The position numbers and the translations under genes were made by a program. A stretch of 64,000 nucleotides of DNA, from the NCBI RefSeq assembly GCF_947496775.1, contig NZ_CANMDU010000001.1:1-64000 (forward strand), written 5' to 3'. Below are positions 51,754-60,413 of this stretch, in pieces (within the stretch, counting starts at the first letter, position 1; every line of letters begins with the position of its first letter). The notes beneath the pieces are model-generated. The model was not told where the DNA came from. It worked only from the letters and a program-made list of their open reading frames with translations, and did not search any database. This stretch comes from an uncultured Maribacter sp. GTDB lineage: Bacteria; Bacteroidota; Bacteroidia; Flavobacteriales; Flavobacteriaceae.

Positions 51754-51836
51754 CTAATTTTTAGATTTCTTTACTACTAGCTCTTTTTCTAAATACAGTT
51801 ATTCTATACTAGTAACATTCCTTCACTTTACTACAA

Positions 51837-53240
51837 CTATCCTTTAATTTTAGGAGGCATTTTTACACCGTAAGTATCAAAAAGATATACAAGACTTGCC
51901 ATAGTTGCCGCCCCTAACTGTAATTCTCTTTGATTTACATGTTCAAATGTATCATTTTCGGCATGGTGGTGATCAAAATACCTTTGCGAATCTGGTCTTA
52001 AACCCGCGAGAACCATTTCATCATTTTTTAAAGGCCCAATATCTGCTCCACTTCCTCCTTTAACAAACATATGAATAAGGTAGGGTTCAAATAAGGTTTT
52101 CCAACTCTGTACCTGTTTAAAATTAGCCTCAGAACAGTCGAAAGAAAATCCCCTTGGAGTAAATCCACCTGCATCGCTTTCTAATGCAAAAACATGTTTT
52201 TCTTTTTTACTTTTAGCAACTTCAGCATACTTATTACCCCCACGTAGGCCGTTTTCTTCATTCATAAACAATACCACTCTTAATGTACGTTTAGGCTTAT
52301 ATCCCGTTTCTTTTAATAATCGTAAAACCTCCATACTCTGCACTACTCCTGCCCCATCATCATGAGAGCCATCTCCTAAATCCCAAGAATCTAAATGCCC
52401 TCCAACAATCATAACTTCATCTGGGTAAGTTGTTCCTTTTATCTCTCCAATAACATTATAAGATTCTACATCATTAAACTGTTTGCAATTCTGTTTAAAA
52501 TAAAATTTAATCTCTGGATTAAGTTTTAAGGTAGTACTTAATAATTCAGCCCCATTGGTACTTATTGCTGCTGCGGGAATTCTTTGATTAACAGGAGTTT
52601 CCCCATACCCCATAGAGCCAGTATGCGGAAAATCGTCTAATCTTAAATTTACAGAACGTACAATTACTCCTAATGCACCATATTTACCAGCTTCTGCCGC
52701 TCCAGAGTATCTTTGATCCACGCAGCCCGAATAGGATTGGAACGTACTTATTAAAGTAGCCTCCATTGGTCTATTAAAAAAAACAATTTTTCCTTTAATT
52801 TTTTCTTTACCTAAAGTTTTTAATTCTTCAATCCCTTGCACCTCTATAACACCAGCTTTAATACCTTTCTGAGGTGTAGCTACAGAACCTCCTAATGCAC
52901 AAATTGGAACATTAGTTGTGTGCCCAGGAGAAGTTTCAAAATATGCAAATTCAGGGGTGCCACGAACCCATTTTGGAACCATTACTGGCTGTAACCAGAC
53001 TCTATCTAAACCCAAAGAATCTAATTCCGATTTGGTATATTCAACTGCTTGCTGGGCCTGTATGGAGCCAGATAATCTACCTCCTATTTGATTGGACAAA
53101 TAGTTAAGCCAGTCATACCCTTGCCCTTTTGTTAAAGCAGCATCATAAATACTTTTTATTTGCTTTTCATCTACGTTTTGTGCATTGACATTTGCAATAG
53201 TAAATAATAGAATATATAAAAGTGTTTTAATTTTATTCAT
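51837..53240 (-). CDS. Secreted M28 family aminopeptidase
   Basis: The 467-residue protein has a signal peptide (about 1-20, ...NVNAQ). A PA-like insert (about 110-240) includes IKGKIVFFNRPME. The M28 zinc-binding order is visible: IVGGHLDSWDLGDGSHDDGAG, MNEENGLRGG, ALESDAGGFTP and FDHHHAENDTFEHV. Such enzymes remove N-terminal residues from peptides outside the cytoplasm, and some are dipeptidases. Its start overlaps the end of the PPK2 gene by 8 bp, so the two are cotranscribed, which is unusual because the functions are unrelated. Confidence 0.93.
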   Translation of the reverse strand: MNKIKTLLYILLFTIANVNAQNVDEKQIKSIYDAALTKGQGYDWLNYLSNQIGGRLSGSIQAQQAVEYTKSELDSLGLDRVWLQPVMVPKWVRGTPEFAYFETSPGHTTNVPICALGGSVATPQKGIKAGVIEVQGIEELKTLGKEKIKGKIVFFNRPMEATLISTFQSYSGCVDQRYSGAAEAGKYGALGVIVRSVNLRLDDFPHTGSMGYGETPVNQRIPAAAISTNGAELLSTTLKLNPEIKFYFKQNCKQFNDVESYNVIGEIKGTTYPDEVMIVGGHLDSWDLGDGSHDDGAGVVQSMEVLRLLKETGYKPKRTLRVVLFMNEENGLRGGNKYAEVAKSKKEKHVFALESDAGGFTPRGFSFDCSEANFKQVQSWKTLFEPYLIHMFVKGGSGADIGPLKNDEMVLAGLRPDSQRYFDHHHAENDTFEHVNQRELQLGAATMASLVYLFDTYGVKMPPKIKG

Positions 53241-54114
53241 TTTCTAATTCCTTTTGGTAAGTGTCTAATTTAGACATTATTTTATCATCTAACTCAGGCT
53301 CCATAACATCTTTGTATTTTTTTAACTCTTCTAGTAAGATACTTGCTACAATTACTCTTGCAGCTTTTTTATTATCTGCAGGTATTACGTACCATGGGGC
53401 ATGCTCTTTATTTGTATTATTAATTGCCTCTTCATAACAATCTTGATACGTATCCCAAAGTTTACGCTCTTTTAAATCTCCAGGAGAAAATTTCCAATGC
53501 TTTTCTTTTATTGCTAATCTTCTCAATAGTCTAAGACGTTGTTCTTCTTTGGATAGGTTAAGGAAAAATTTAAACACAATAGTTCCATTTTTAGTTAACG
53601 TCCTTTCAAAATCATTTATTTGTTTAAAACGTTCGTCCCAAAACTCTTGATTTATATCTGCTACAGAATGAATACCCGGTATGTTTTCTCCCATAATATA
53701 TTCTGGATGTACTCTTGTTACCAAAACATTTTCGTAATGTGTTCTATTAAACACTCCGAATTTACCTTTGGCCGGCAAAGCTATATAATGTCGCCATAGA
53801 TAATTATGGCTTAATTCTAATTCCGTCGGCACTTTAAAACTATGCACCTCTACTCCACTAACATTAAAATCTTTAAAAACTTCTCGAATTAAACTATCTT
53901 TACCAGAAGTATCCATCCCCTGTAAACAGATAAGAACACCATATTTATCATGAGCATAAAAAACATCTTGCAGTTCCCCTAAGGTTCTTCTTATTGCTTT
54001 CAAAGTTTTTTTTAACTCTTTATCAGACATATCTAAATTTTCAAGAGTAGGCCTGTTTCTAAGAGTTAAAGGAAGCTGCGCTTTATAGGTTTCTGATGTT
54101 ACTTTACTATTCAT
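53233..54114 (-). CDS. Polyphosphate kinase 2 family protein
   Basis: Transfers phosphate between polyphosphate and nucleotides (NDP or NMP). The 293-residue protein carries the P-loop GMDTSGKDSLIREVF, the Asp-Arg catalytic and lid regions with GVFNRTHYENVLVTRVHPE, and KFFLNLSKEEQRLRLLRR, then DRKAWDTY-like ERKLWDTYQDCYEEAINNT. An upstream ATG at 54165 would add MFLLHFIPLKKLKYISK, absent from the family, so ATG 54114 is preferred. Its 3' end overlaps the M28 peptidase start by 8 bp. Class I, II or III cannot be settled by eye. Confidence 0.92.
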   Translation of the reverse strand: MNSKVTSETYKAQLPLTLRNRPTLENLDMSDKELKKTLKAIRRTLGELQDVFYAHDKYGVLICLQGMDTSGKDSLIREVFKDFNVSGVEVHSFKVPTELELSHNYLWRHYIALPAKGKFGVFNRTHYENVLVTRVHPEYIMGENIPGIHSVADINQEFWDERFKQINDFERTLTKNGTIVFKFFLNLSKEEQRLRLLRRLAIKEKHWKFSPGDLKERKLWDTYQDCYEEAINNTNKEHAPWYVIPADNKKAARVIVASILLEELKKYKDVMEPELDDKIMSKLDTYQKELENE

Positions 54115-54306
54115 TTTAGAAATATATTTTAATTTCTTTAAAGGTATAAAATGTAAAAGAAACATACTTTCATCTGGTAATTACTCCTGTTTAACAGGCT
54201 CGTCGAAATAAACCTGCATTCCATCGAATAACTACAAATAATACATGGAGTATATGTAATTTTACAATGTAAAGAGTCCCAAATTTTACATTTATAAATT
54301 TTACCT

Positions 54307-54993
54307 ATGAAGTATTCTTACTTTATCATTATAGCATTTGCCTTAAGTCTATTTTCTTCATTTAGGCCTGTAAAACCTTGCGAATATGCTGGTTCTAATA
54401 TTGGTTTTGTAAAAACACAAACGCAAAAAGCTATTAACGAGGAAGACATTAATATCTCTAGATATTATACCTATAAAGCAATAAGGGCAATTGAAAACAA
54501 TAAAGAACAATTAAATACTTGTGGCTGTGATTATGCAGCAACTAGTATGGAAGATAGTTTTAAAGATTTAGTTTTAGCCACTAAAGCAAACACCTTAAGA
54601 AGTACTCGAATTTTCTTAAATCGTTCATTAGAAAAAACTATAGGTAGCTTAGAAGCTTTAGAAAAACACGAATTGCATGATAGCAATTATGCTAGTGATG
54701 TTTTAGAATTAAATACAGTAAATGTTACAAACTCTAAAAAATCTAAAGCCGGACCAAAAGGTATTTATTTACATAGAAAAATTGACTCTTCTCTTATTAA
54801 ATATGAAGCGTCTTTAACTAACATTGTAAAAAATGTGGATTGCAAAGATGCTTTAAACTACGCCACGCAAATATATGAGCATTGCGAAGAGCAACTGTTA
54901 AAACCCAATTTATCGGAAGGCAAAAAATATTATAATTTGCGCACCAAAGAAATTACATCACAAGCAATAGAACAACTTAAAAATTGTAAGTAA
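54307..54993 (+). CDS. Exported protein of unknown function with paired Cys
   Basis: The 228-residue protein has a signal peptide (about 1-20, ...FSSFRPV). The helix-rich mature part has CEYAGSNIGFVKTQTQKAIN, LNTCGCDYAATSMEDSFKDL, VDCKDALNYATQIYEHCEEQLL and a final LKNC. At least five Cys could form disulfides. I recognise no family and infer only an envelope location. It begins about 190 bp from the divergent PPK2 gene and ends 8 bp from the convergent sigma-54 regulator, without a terminator between them. A one-mismatch -7 box (TAATTTTA, 54257) lies upstream. Confidence 0.7.
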   Translation: MKYSYFIIIAFALSLFSSFRPVKPCEYAGSNIGFVKTQTQKAINEEDINISRYYTYKAIRAIENNKEQLNTCGCDYAATSMEDSFKDLVLATKANTLRSTRIFLNRSLEKTIGSLEALEKHELHDSNYASDVLELNTVNVTNSKKSKAGPKGIYLHRKIDSSLIKYEASLTNIVKNVDCKDALNYATQIYEHCEEQLLKPNLSEGKKYYNLRTKEITSQAIEQLKNCK

Positions 54994-55001
54994 TACTACT
55001 A

Positions 55002-56165
55002 CTATTTACTCGCAAATAGTTTTACATCTTCCTCTGTTACCTCTACACCTCCTAGAATAATTAAGCGTTCTACTACATTCCGTAGCTCTCTTATATTTCC
55101 TGTCCAATCATAGCTTTTTAAAAGGCTAATTGCTTTGGTCGAAAACTTTTTCGGAGAAACACCTTGTTCCGAAGTTATTTTTTTGGAAAAATGCTCTATT
55201 AATAAAGGAATATCCTCTCGTCTATCATTTAAGGCTGGAACTTTAATTAAAATAACTGCCAATCTATGGTATAAATCTTCTCTAAATTTACCCTCCGCTA
55301 TTTCTTTTTTTAAATCTTTGTTCGTTGCCGCTAAAACTCTAACATCTACTTTTATATCTTTATCAGTACCTACTCTAGATATTTTATTTTCTTGTAAAGC
55401 TCTAAGAACCTTTGCTTGAGCAGAAAGACTCATATCACCAATTTCATCTAAAAATATGGTCCCCTTGTTAGCTGCTTCAAACTTACCTGCTCTATCCTTT
55501 ACCGCTGAAGTAAATGCTCCTTTAACATGTCCAAATAACTCACTTTCTATTAATTCTGATGGTATTGCTGCACAATTAACTTCTATAAAAGGTGCCGCAC
55601 TGCGAGGGCTTTTTTCATGTAGCCAATGTGCTACTAATTCTTTTCCGGTTCCGTTAGATCCTGTAATTAAAACACGGGCATCTGTAGGCGCAACCTTTTC
55701 TATCATTTCTTTAATAGTAGCTATTTCGCTACTTTCCCCAATCATTTCGTAATTCTTACTTACTTTTTTCTTGAGTTTTTTATTCTCTACGACTAATTCT
55801 TTACGATCCAAAGCGTTACGAACTGTTGTTAGTAAACGATTTAAATCTGGCGGTTTAGAAATATAATCAAAAGCCCCTAAACGCATTGTATTAACTGCTG
55901 TATCTAAATCTCCATGGCCCGAAATCATAATAAAAGGAATTTCTGGCTTTATCTTTCTGGCAGCCTCTAACACCTCAACACCATCCATTTTAGGCATTTT
56001 AATATCACATAATACCAAGTCATAATCCTTATTTTTAATGGTTTCTATTCCGCGTAAACCATCTTCTGCCTCTTCCACAGTATAAGTATCATTTTCTTCC
56101 GAAAGTATCTTCACTAATACTCTTCTAATGGAAGCTTCATCCTCTATTACTAATATTCTTGACAT
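55002..56165 (-). CDS. NtrC-family sigma-54 response regulator lacking an HTH
   Basis: The 387-residue protein has a receiver domain (1-120; phospho-acceptor Asp54 in LVLCDIKMPKMDG, Lys104 in YISKPPD). An AAA+ domain (about 140-375) has Walker A GSNGTGKE (169-176), the sigma-54 contact loop GAFTSA (216-221) in place of GAFTGA, Walker B TIFLDEIGDM, and the arginine finger REDLYHRL. It ends only ~15 residues after SYDWTGNIRELRNVVERL, so no Fis-type DNA-binding domain is present. No histidine kinase is adjacent. Flavobacteria commonly have such HTH-less activators, which may act from solution on RpoN. It is first in a run of leftward genes ending near the exported protein. Confidence 0.92.
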   Translation of the reverse strand: MSRILVIEDEASIRRVLVKILSEENDTYTVEEAEDGLRGIETIKNKDYDLVLCDIKMPKMDGVEVLEAARKIKPEIPFIMISGHGDLDTAVNTMRLGAFDYISKPPDLNRLLTTVRNALDRKELVVENKKLKKKVSKNYEMIGESSEIATIKEMIEKVAPTDARVLITGSNGTGKELVAHWLHEKSPRSAAPFIEVNCAAIPSELIESELFGHVKGAFTSAVKDRAGKFEAANKGTIFLDEIGDMSLSAQAKVLRALQENKISRVGTDKDIKVDVRVLAATNKDLKKEIAEGKFREDLYHRLAVILIKVPALNDRREDIPLLIEHFSKKITSEQGVSPKKFSTKAISLLKSYDWTGNIRELRNVVERLIILGGVEVTEEDVKLFASK

Positions 56166-56174
56166 ATGTTTTAT

Positions 56175-57056
56175 TTAAATTCCTATCCTTACTCCTGTTC
56201 TTAAATACAACCCAGGTTCATTATTTAAAGTAAAAATACTGTTCCTATCTGTATCTCTTAACGTTCCATTTTGTATTATACTATGTCCGCCCATTAAATA
56301 AAACGAAACATCTTTGGTAAATTTATATTGATATCCTAAAGTAATCAAAAATGAGGTAGATGACACATCTGTAGAGGTACTATTATCTGCTAACAAAATA
56401 TCGTTTTGAATATTTACGTAATAACCATCTAAAATTAATTCTGTTTGAAAAAAATGATTCTTTTTTGTAATATATTTTAATCCCGTTTTTGGCACCCCTA
56501 AAGTATAGGCCCAATTCTCATGAAATCTTTTTTCATAATAAATTACCGGTAAAGGAACTCGTATAGGAGATGAACTATTGTATGATAAACCTAACACTAA
56601 TCGAAAAGGTTTTTCTATATTTTTTTTATCTTGAAAAACCCCCGCTGTTGCATTAACCGTAAATGCTCTTTCATCAAACTCATCTGTGAAATTAGACGCC
56701 CATCTTGGCGTTACTAAACCAATAAGTCGCCATTCTTCGTTCCACTTATATACATACCCTAGATTAAAATCTACAACATAAAACTTTGCTAAAGCTTCTT
56801 GTGCGTCTTCAGTAAGTATTGCAGGAATTTCATAATCATATTGATTGTATTCTGCCCCAATCACCAAAATATCATCTTTAAAAACATTTATTGGTGCGTT
56901 TACCAATAGTTTTATTCTAGATGTTTTTACATCCAAATCATTTTTAGGCATTAACATATATTCTGCTCTAAAAATATCTGGCGTTTGACTTACGGCAATA
57001 GTCAACACAAAGAACAAAATAAAAAAACTCCCTCTTTTACGCATATCCATTTTCAT
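56175..57056 (-). CDS. DUF6268-like outer-membrane beta-barrel protein
   Basis: The 293-residue protein has a signal peptide (about 1-24, ...TIAVSQ). Many amphipathic strands have alternating aromatic residues, for example WRLIGLVTPRWASNF, HENWAYTLGVPKTGLKY, FLITLGYQYKF, with a terminal GLYLRTGVRIGI. It reads as a DUF6268-type barrel of Bacteroidota. The function is unknown. It is 9 bp upstream of the sigma-54 regulator and 21 bp after the mscS gene, so it lies in a leftward operon. Confidence 0.82.
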   Translation of the reverse strand: MKMDMRKRGSFFILFFVLTIAVSQTPDIFRAEYMLMPKNDLDVKTSRIKLLVNAPINVFKDDILVIGAEYNQYDYEIPAILTEDAQEALAKFYVVDFNLGYVYKWNEEWRLIGLVTPRWASNFTDEFDERAFTVNATAGVFQDKKNIEKPFRLVLGLSYNSSSPIRVPLPVIYYEKRFHENWAYTLGVPKTGLKYITKKNHFFQTELILDGYYVNIQNDILLADNSTSTDVSSTSFLITLGYQYKFTKDVSFYLMGGHSIIQNGTLRDTDRNSIFTLNNEPGLYLRTGVRIGI

Positions 57057-57077
57057 TTTTACCCTTTAGCAACAATT

Positions 57078-57926
57078 CTATTTTGTATTAATAATATGAA
57101 CATCTCTTTGCGGAAAAGGAATACTAATATTATTCTCTCTAAATTTTGCATCGATACCATACCTAACTTCGCTCTTTAAAATAGGATCATTAAAACTATC
57201 TTTAATATAAAAGTTAACAGAAAATAATAAAGCGCTATCTCCAAAATCCTCGAACAAAACAAAAGGTTTTGGATTATTTAAAATACTCTTTTGCTCTGTT
57301 ACAACTTCTAACAGTAAAGCTGTTACCAACTGAACATCACTTCCGTATGCCACCCCAATTTTTACGGTTTCTCTTGTTGTTTTATGATTTTGTGTATAGT
57401 TATAAATACTATCTGTTAAAAATTTGTGATTAGGAATTACAATTACCTTATCGTCTCTTGTTAATGCTCTTGTTGTACGCAATCTAATCTCAAAAACGCG
57501 TCCAACTTTATTCTCTACCTCGATAATATCCCCAACATGCAAAGATTGGTCCAAGATTATTAATATCCCCGAAAGAATATCTTGAAACAAATATTGTAAG
57601 GCAAAACCAAGCCCAACAAACAATGCCGCAGAGGCCGTTAACAAAACAGTTAGATTTATTCCAGAAGAATGCAAAATGGATAATACTACTAGTATGTAGC
57701 ACAAGTATTTTAAGAAACCGAAAATACTTGTGAATTTATTTTTATCTTCTTCTGGTAACTTTACTACTAGTATTTTGTTAATTATTTTAAGTAAATAAGT
57801 AACTATAATTATTGCTATAATTATTACTAGAAATGTGCTTAAAGTTACATGACCACTATCGCTAGAATAAATTTCTATAGACAATATATCTTTTATAGAA
57901 CCAAAAAAACCTTGCAGTTTATCCAT
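57078..57926 (-). CDS. MscS-type mechanosensitive channel
   Basis: The 282-residue protein has three membrane segments (about 25-45, 65-85 and 90-110). The pore helix ASAALFVGLGFALQYLFQDILSGILIILDQSLHVGDIIEV contains the Gly/Ala packing of MscS TM3, and the beta domain has VFEIRLRTTRALTRDDKVIVIPN. It ends FPQRDVHII, as usual in MscS. It releases solutes on osmotic downshock. It lies 1 bp from the ABC permease gene and is surely cotranscribed. Confidence 0.95.
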   Translation of the reverse strand: MDKLQGFFGSIKDILSIEIYSSDSGHVTLSTFLVIIIAIIIVTYLLKIINKILVVKLPEEDKNKFTSIFGFLKYLCYILVVLSILHSSGINLTVLLTASAALFVGLGFALQYLFQDILSGILIILDQSLHVGDIIEVENKVGRVFEIRLRTTRALTRDDKVIVIPNHKFLTDSIYNYTQNHKTTRETVKIGVAYGSDVQLVTALLLEVVTEQKSILNNPKPFVLFEDFGDSALLFSVNFYIKDSFNDPILKSEVRYGIDAKFRENNISIPFPQRDVHIINTK

Positions 57927-57927
57927 A

Positions 57928-59256
57928 CTAATATTTTAGCCATTTATACAATTCCTTATATGTTGGTTTTTTTCCGTACATTAAAATACCTACTCGATAT
58001 ATTTTTGCTGCGACCCATACAATTCCTATAAAAGTTAACATCAATAAAAAAATAGAAGTCATTAATTGCCACCAAGGAACACCTCCGTCACCAACACCCC
58101 CGGGCAGCCTCATTAGCATAACTATTGGTGATGTTAATGGAAATAAAGAAAAGCCGACTGCAATTGGCCCATGGGGATTGCTAAATACAGAAAAGAATCC
58201 CACATAAATTGCCAACATAAGTGGCATTATTATAGGAAAAATAAATTGCTGCGTATCTGTTTCATTATCAACAGCTGCGCCAATAGCTGCATAAATGGAG
58301 CTATAAATTAAATATCCTAGTACAAAATAAACCAGAAAAAAACCAATTAACAACAACCACGGAATATCTAATATTTCTTGTGCATATAACTGTAAACTCT
58401 GATCCGGAGTAACTACATCTGGATGTATACTAGATACCAATTCTGCGCCATTACTCAAAGCAGACAGCTCTATATTTAACACCGAAAAAGCGACAAGCAT
58501 TAATATTCCGCCTGAAATTACCCAGATAACAAACTGCGTTATGCCTGCCAAAGAAGTTCCTATTATTTTGCCTAACATTAGCTGAAAAGGTTTTACAGAC
58601 GAAATAATTACCTCTATAATTCTACTAGTCTTTTCTTCAATAACGCTACGCATTACAAATCCGCCATAAATGATAATAAACATCATTATTAAATAACCAA
58701 AAGCACCGCCAATGAAAGCTTTAATTTCATTTACACCTTTTACATTTTCTTTACCATTAAAGGATGCAATATTCATCTCAAAAGCAGCTTCCATATTTGC
58801 ATATTGCTTCGCTGATACGCCAAGATCTTGCAATCTACGCTGCCTTAATCTTTCTTGAAAAACCAATTCTAAACGATCCACTAAATTGGTGCTGGGAGAA
58901 TCTTTACTATAAAAAAAAGAACGCGCAGTAACTTTTTCTAAATCAACTTCGTTGGGAATATAGAGCAGTCCAGAATAGCCCATATGCATGGTAGAATCTT
59001 TAGCTTCTTCTAGTGTAATATTATGGTAATGAATAAAAGAAGTCCCCTCTGTAGTTAAAAACTCGTTAGAAAAATAGTCGCTTTCATTTAAAAGGGCAAT
59101 TATTTGTTTTTCGTTATCATTTACCTTTGCTAAATAGGTAATCAAAACCACCATGCCCACCATAAGTATAGGGCTCAAAAATGTCATCACAACAAATGAT
59201 TTATTGCGGACTTTTGCTAAATATTCCCTTTTTATTATCAGCGAAAGTTTATTCAT
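57928..59256 (-). CDS. ABC-2 permease, NatB-like
   Basis: The 442-residue permease has an N-terminal helix (SFVVMTFLSPILMVGMVVL), a periplasmic domain of about 160 residues, and a C-terminal group of about five helices. The latter contain the ABC-2 signature VIEEKTSRIIEVIISSVKPFQLMLGKIIG. This is the NatB/YhaP-type subunit of a sodium or drug exporter. Its start overlaps the ATPase gene end by 8 bp, and it is 1 bp from mscS, so it belongs to the same operon. The exported substrate is unknown. Confidence 0.93.
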   Translation of the reverse strand: MNKLSLIIKREYLAKVRNKSFVVMTFLSPILMVGMVVLITYLAKVNDNEKQIIALLNESDYFSNEFLTTEGTSFIHYHNITLEEAKDSTMHMGYSGLLYIPNEVDLEKVTARSFFYSKDSPSTNLVDRLELVFQERLRQRRLQDLGVSAKQYANMEAAFEMNIASFNGKENVKGVNEIKAFIGGAFGYLIMMFIIIYGGFVMRSVIEEKTSRIIEVIISSVKPFQLMLGKIIGTSLAGITQFVIWVISGGILMLVAFSVLNIELSALSNGAELVSSIHPDVVTPDQSLQLYAQEILDIPWLLLIGFFLVYFVLGYLIYSSIYAAIGAAVDNETDTQQFIFPIIMPLMLAIYVGFFSVFSNPHGPIAVGFSLFPLTSPIVMLMRLPGGVGDGGVPWWQLMTSIFLLMLTFIGIVWVAAKIYRVGILMYGKKPTYKELYKWLKY

Positions 59257-60184
59257 TTATACTTTTACTTTGTACCGTTCTTATAAAAATTTCGTTAGCT
59301 GAAGGAATAGTTTCCACAAAATTATTTAGGTTTCCTTTGGTAGCTAAATAGGCCAGTATTTCCCCCGAATCTGTTTCGGGTAATTGAATCTCAAATTTTA
59401 ACTGTTGCTCGCTCTGATTATTTTCTGAAGATATAATATGAAACTTCTGCGATAACTCTTCTAATAATGCTTCCCCTTTTTCCGTATGCATACCAACATT
59501 ATATATATTGTTTTTATACTCTTTTTTTATATCAGATAGTCTTCCATCTAATATTTTTTCTGATTGATGTATTAATGCTATATGCTCACACAACTCTTCA
59601 ACGGATTCCATTCTATGAGTAGAAAAAATTATAGAAGTACCTTTTTCTTTAAGGTTTATTATTTCTTCTTTAATAATATTCGCATTTATTGGGTCGAAAC
59701 CACTAAATGGTTCATCGAAAATTAACAACTTTGGCTTATGCAAAATAGTAACTATAAATTGTATTTTTTGAGCCATTCCTTTGGATAACTCTTGAATTTT
59801 TTTATTCCACCATTCTCCTATTTCAAAACGATCAAACCAATATTTTAATCGTTTTTTAGCTTCTGTTTTGCTTAATCCCTTTAACTGCGCTAAATACAAA
59901 GCCTGCTCGCCAACCTTCATACTTTTATATAACCCTCTTTCTTCTGGCAAGTAGCCAATTTGCGCTATATGCTCTGGCATTAATTCTTTCCCATCAAAAT
60001 ACACTTTTCCAGAATCTGGATATGTAATTTGATTAATTATACGTATCAATGTTGTTTTTCCCGCTCCATTAGGACCAAGTAATCCATAAATACTATTTCT
60101 AGGGATTTCTAAGGAAACATTATTTAGAGCAATATGTTTTCCAAAATGTTTGGTAACCTCTTTAGTAACCAAAATATTATTCAT
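59249..60184 (-). CDS. ABC transporter ATP-binding protein, NatA-like
   Basis: The 311-residue ATPase has Walker A GPNGAGKTT, the signature LSKGMAQKIQFIVTIL, Walker B LLIFDEPFSGFDP and switch His STHRMESVEELCE. The longest reading would start at 60316 and add 44 residues, but the exact -7 box at 60199-60206 lies inside that extension. Therefore ATG 60184 is chosen, giving MNNILVTKEVTKHFG. Its 3' end overlaps the permease gene by 8 bp. It forms the exporter with that permease. Confidence 0.93.
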   Translation of the reverse strand: MNNILVTKEVTKHFGKHIALNNVSLEIPRNSIYGLLGPNGAGKTTLIRIINQITYPDSGKVYFDGKELMPEHIAQIGYLPEERGLYKSMKVGEQALYLAQLKGLSKTEAKKRLKYWFDRFEIGEWWNKKIQELSKGMAQKIQFIVTILHKPKLLIFDEPFSGFDPINANIIKEEIINLKEKGTSIIFSTHRMESVEELCEHIALIHQSEKILDGRLSDIKKEYKNNIYNVGMHTEKGEALLEELSQKFHIISSENNQSEQQLKFEIQLPETDSGEILAYLATKGNLNNFVETIPSANEIFIRTVQSKSINE

Positions 60185-60198
60185 GTAAGCCTTTTTAC

Positions 60199-60230
60199 CA
60201 AAGATATAGAAATGCTTTAAAAGCATTTCT
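60199..60230 (-). promoter_or_regulatory. natA-like promoter (TATCTTTG) with upstream inverted repeat
   Basis: TATCTTTG (60199-60206, minus) is an exact -7 match, 14 nt before ATG 60184. AGAAATGCTTT-A-AAAGCATTTCT (60208-60230), a perfect 11-bp-arm inverted repeat, occupies the position of the -33 region, so it could be an operator; it could also be a terminator-like hairpin for plus-strand reading. Confidence 0.6.
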
Positions 60231-60283
60231 TTTTTATGAAACTTTAAGACCATATTTTGAATATTTCCTCCTTTTAGGAATCT

Positions 60284-60323
60284 AAAAAAAAGAAACCCAC
60301 CCTTAAAACAAATCAAGGATGGG
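60284..60323 (-). terminator. dnaJ terminator
   Basis: On the minus strand CCCATCCTT pairs with AAGGGTGGG (one mismatch) around a 10-nt loop, followed by a T-rich tract. It lies about 90 bp after the dnaJ stop. The interval 60185-60413 otherwise holds only the NatA-like promoter. Confidence 0.75.
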
Positions 60324-60413
60324 AAAAAATTGCTATGAAAAAGAAAATTAATATTGATAAAATCAATATTATCTCAAATATACGTTTTTTATTTAATACC
60401 TAATAAAACGCAG

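Noticed and set aside
60185-60316. 44-residue N-terminal extension of the NatA-like ATPase
   Set aside because: Contains an exact -7 promoter box and an inverted repeat; ABC domain begins at the chosen ATG.
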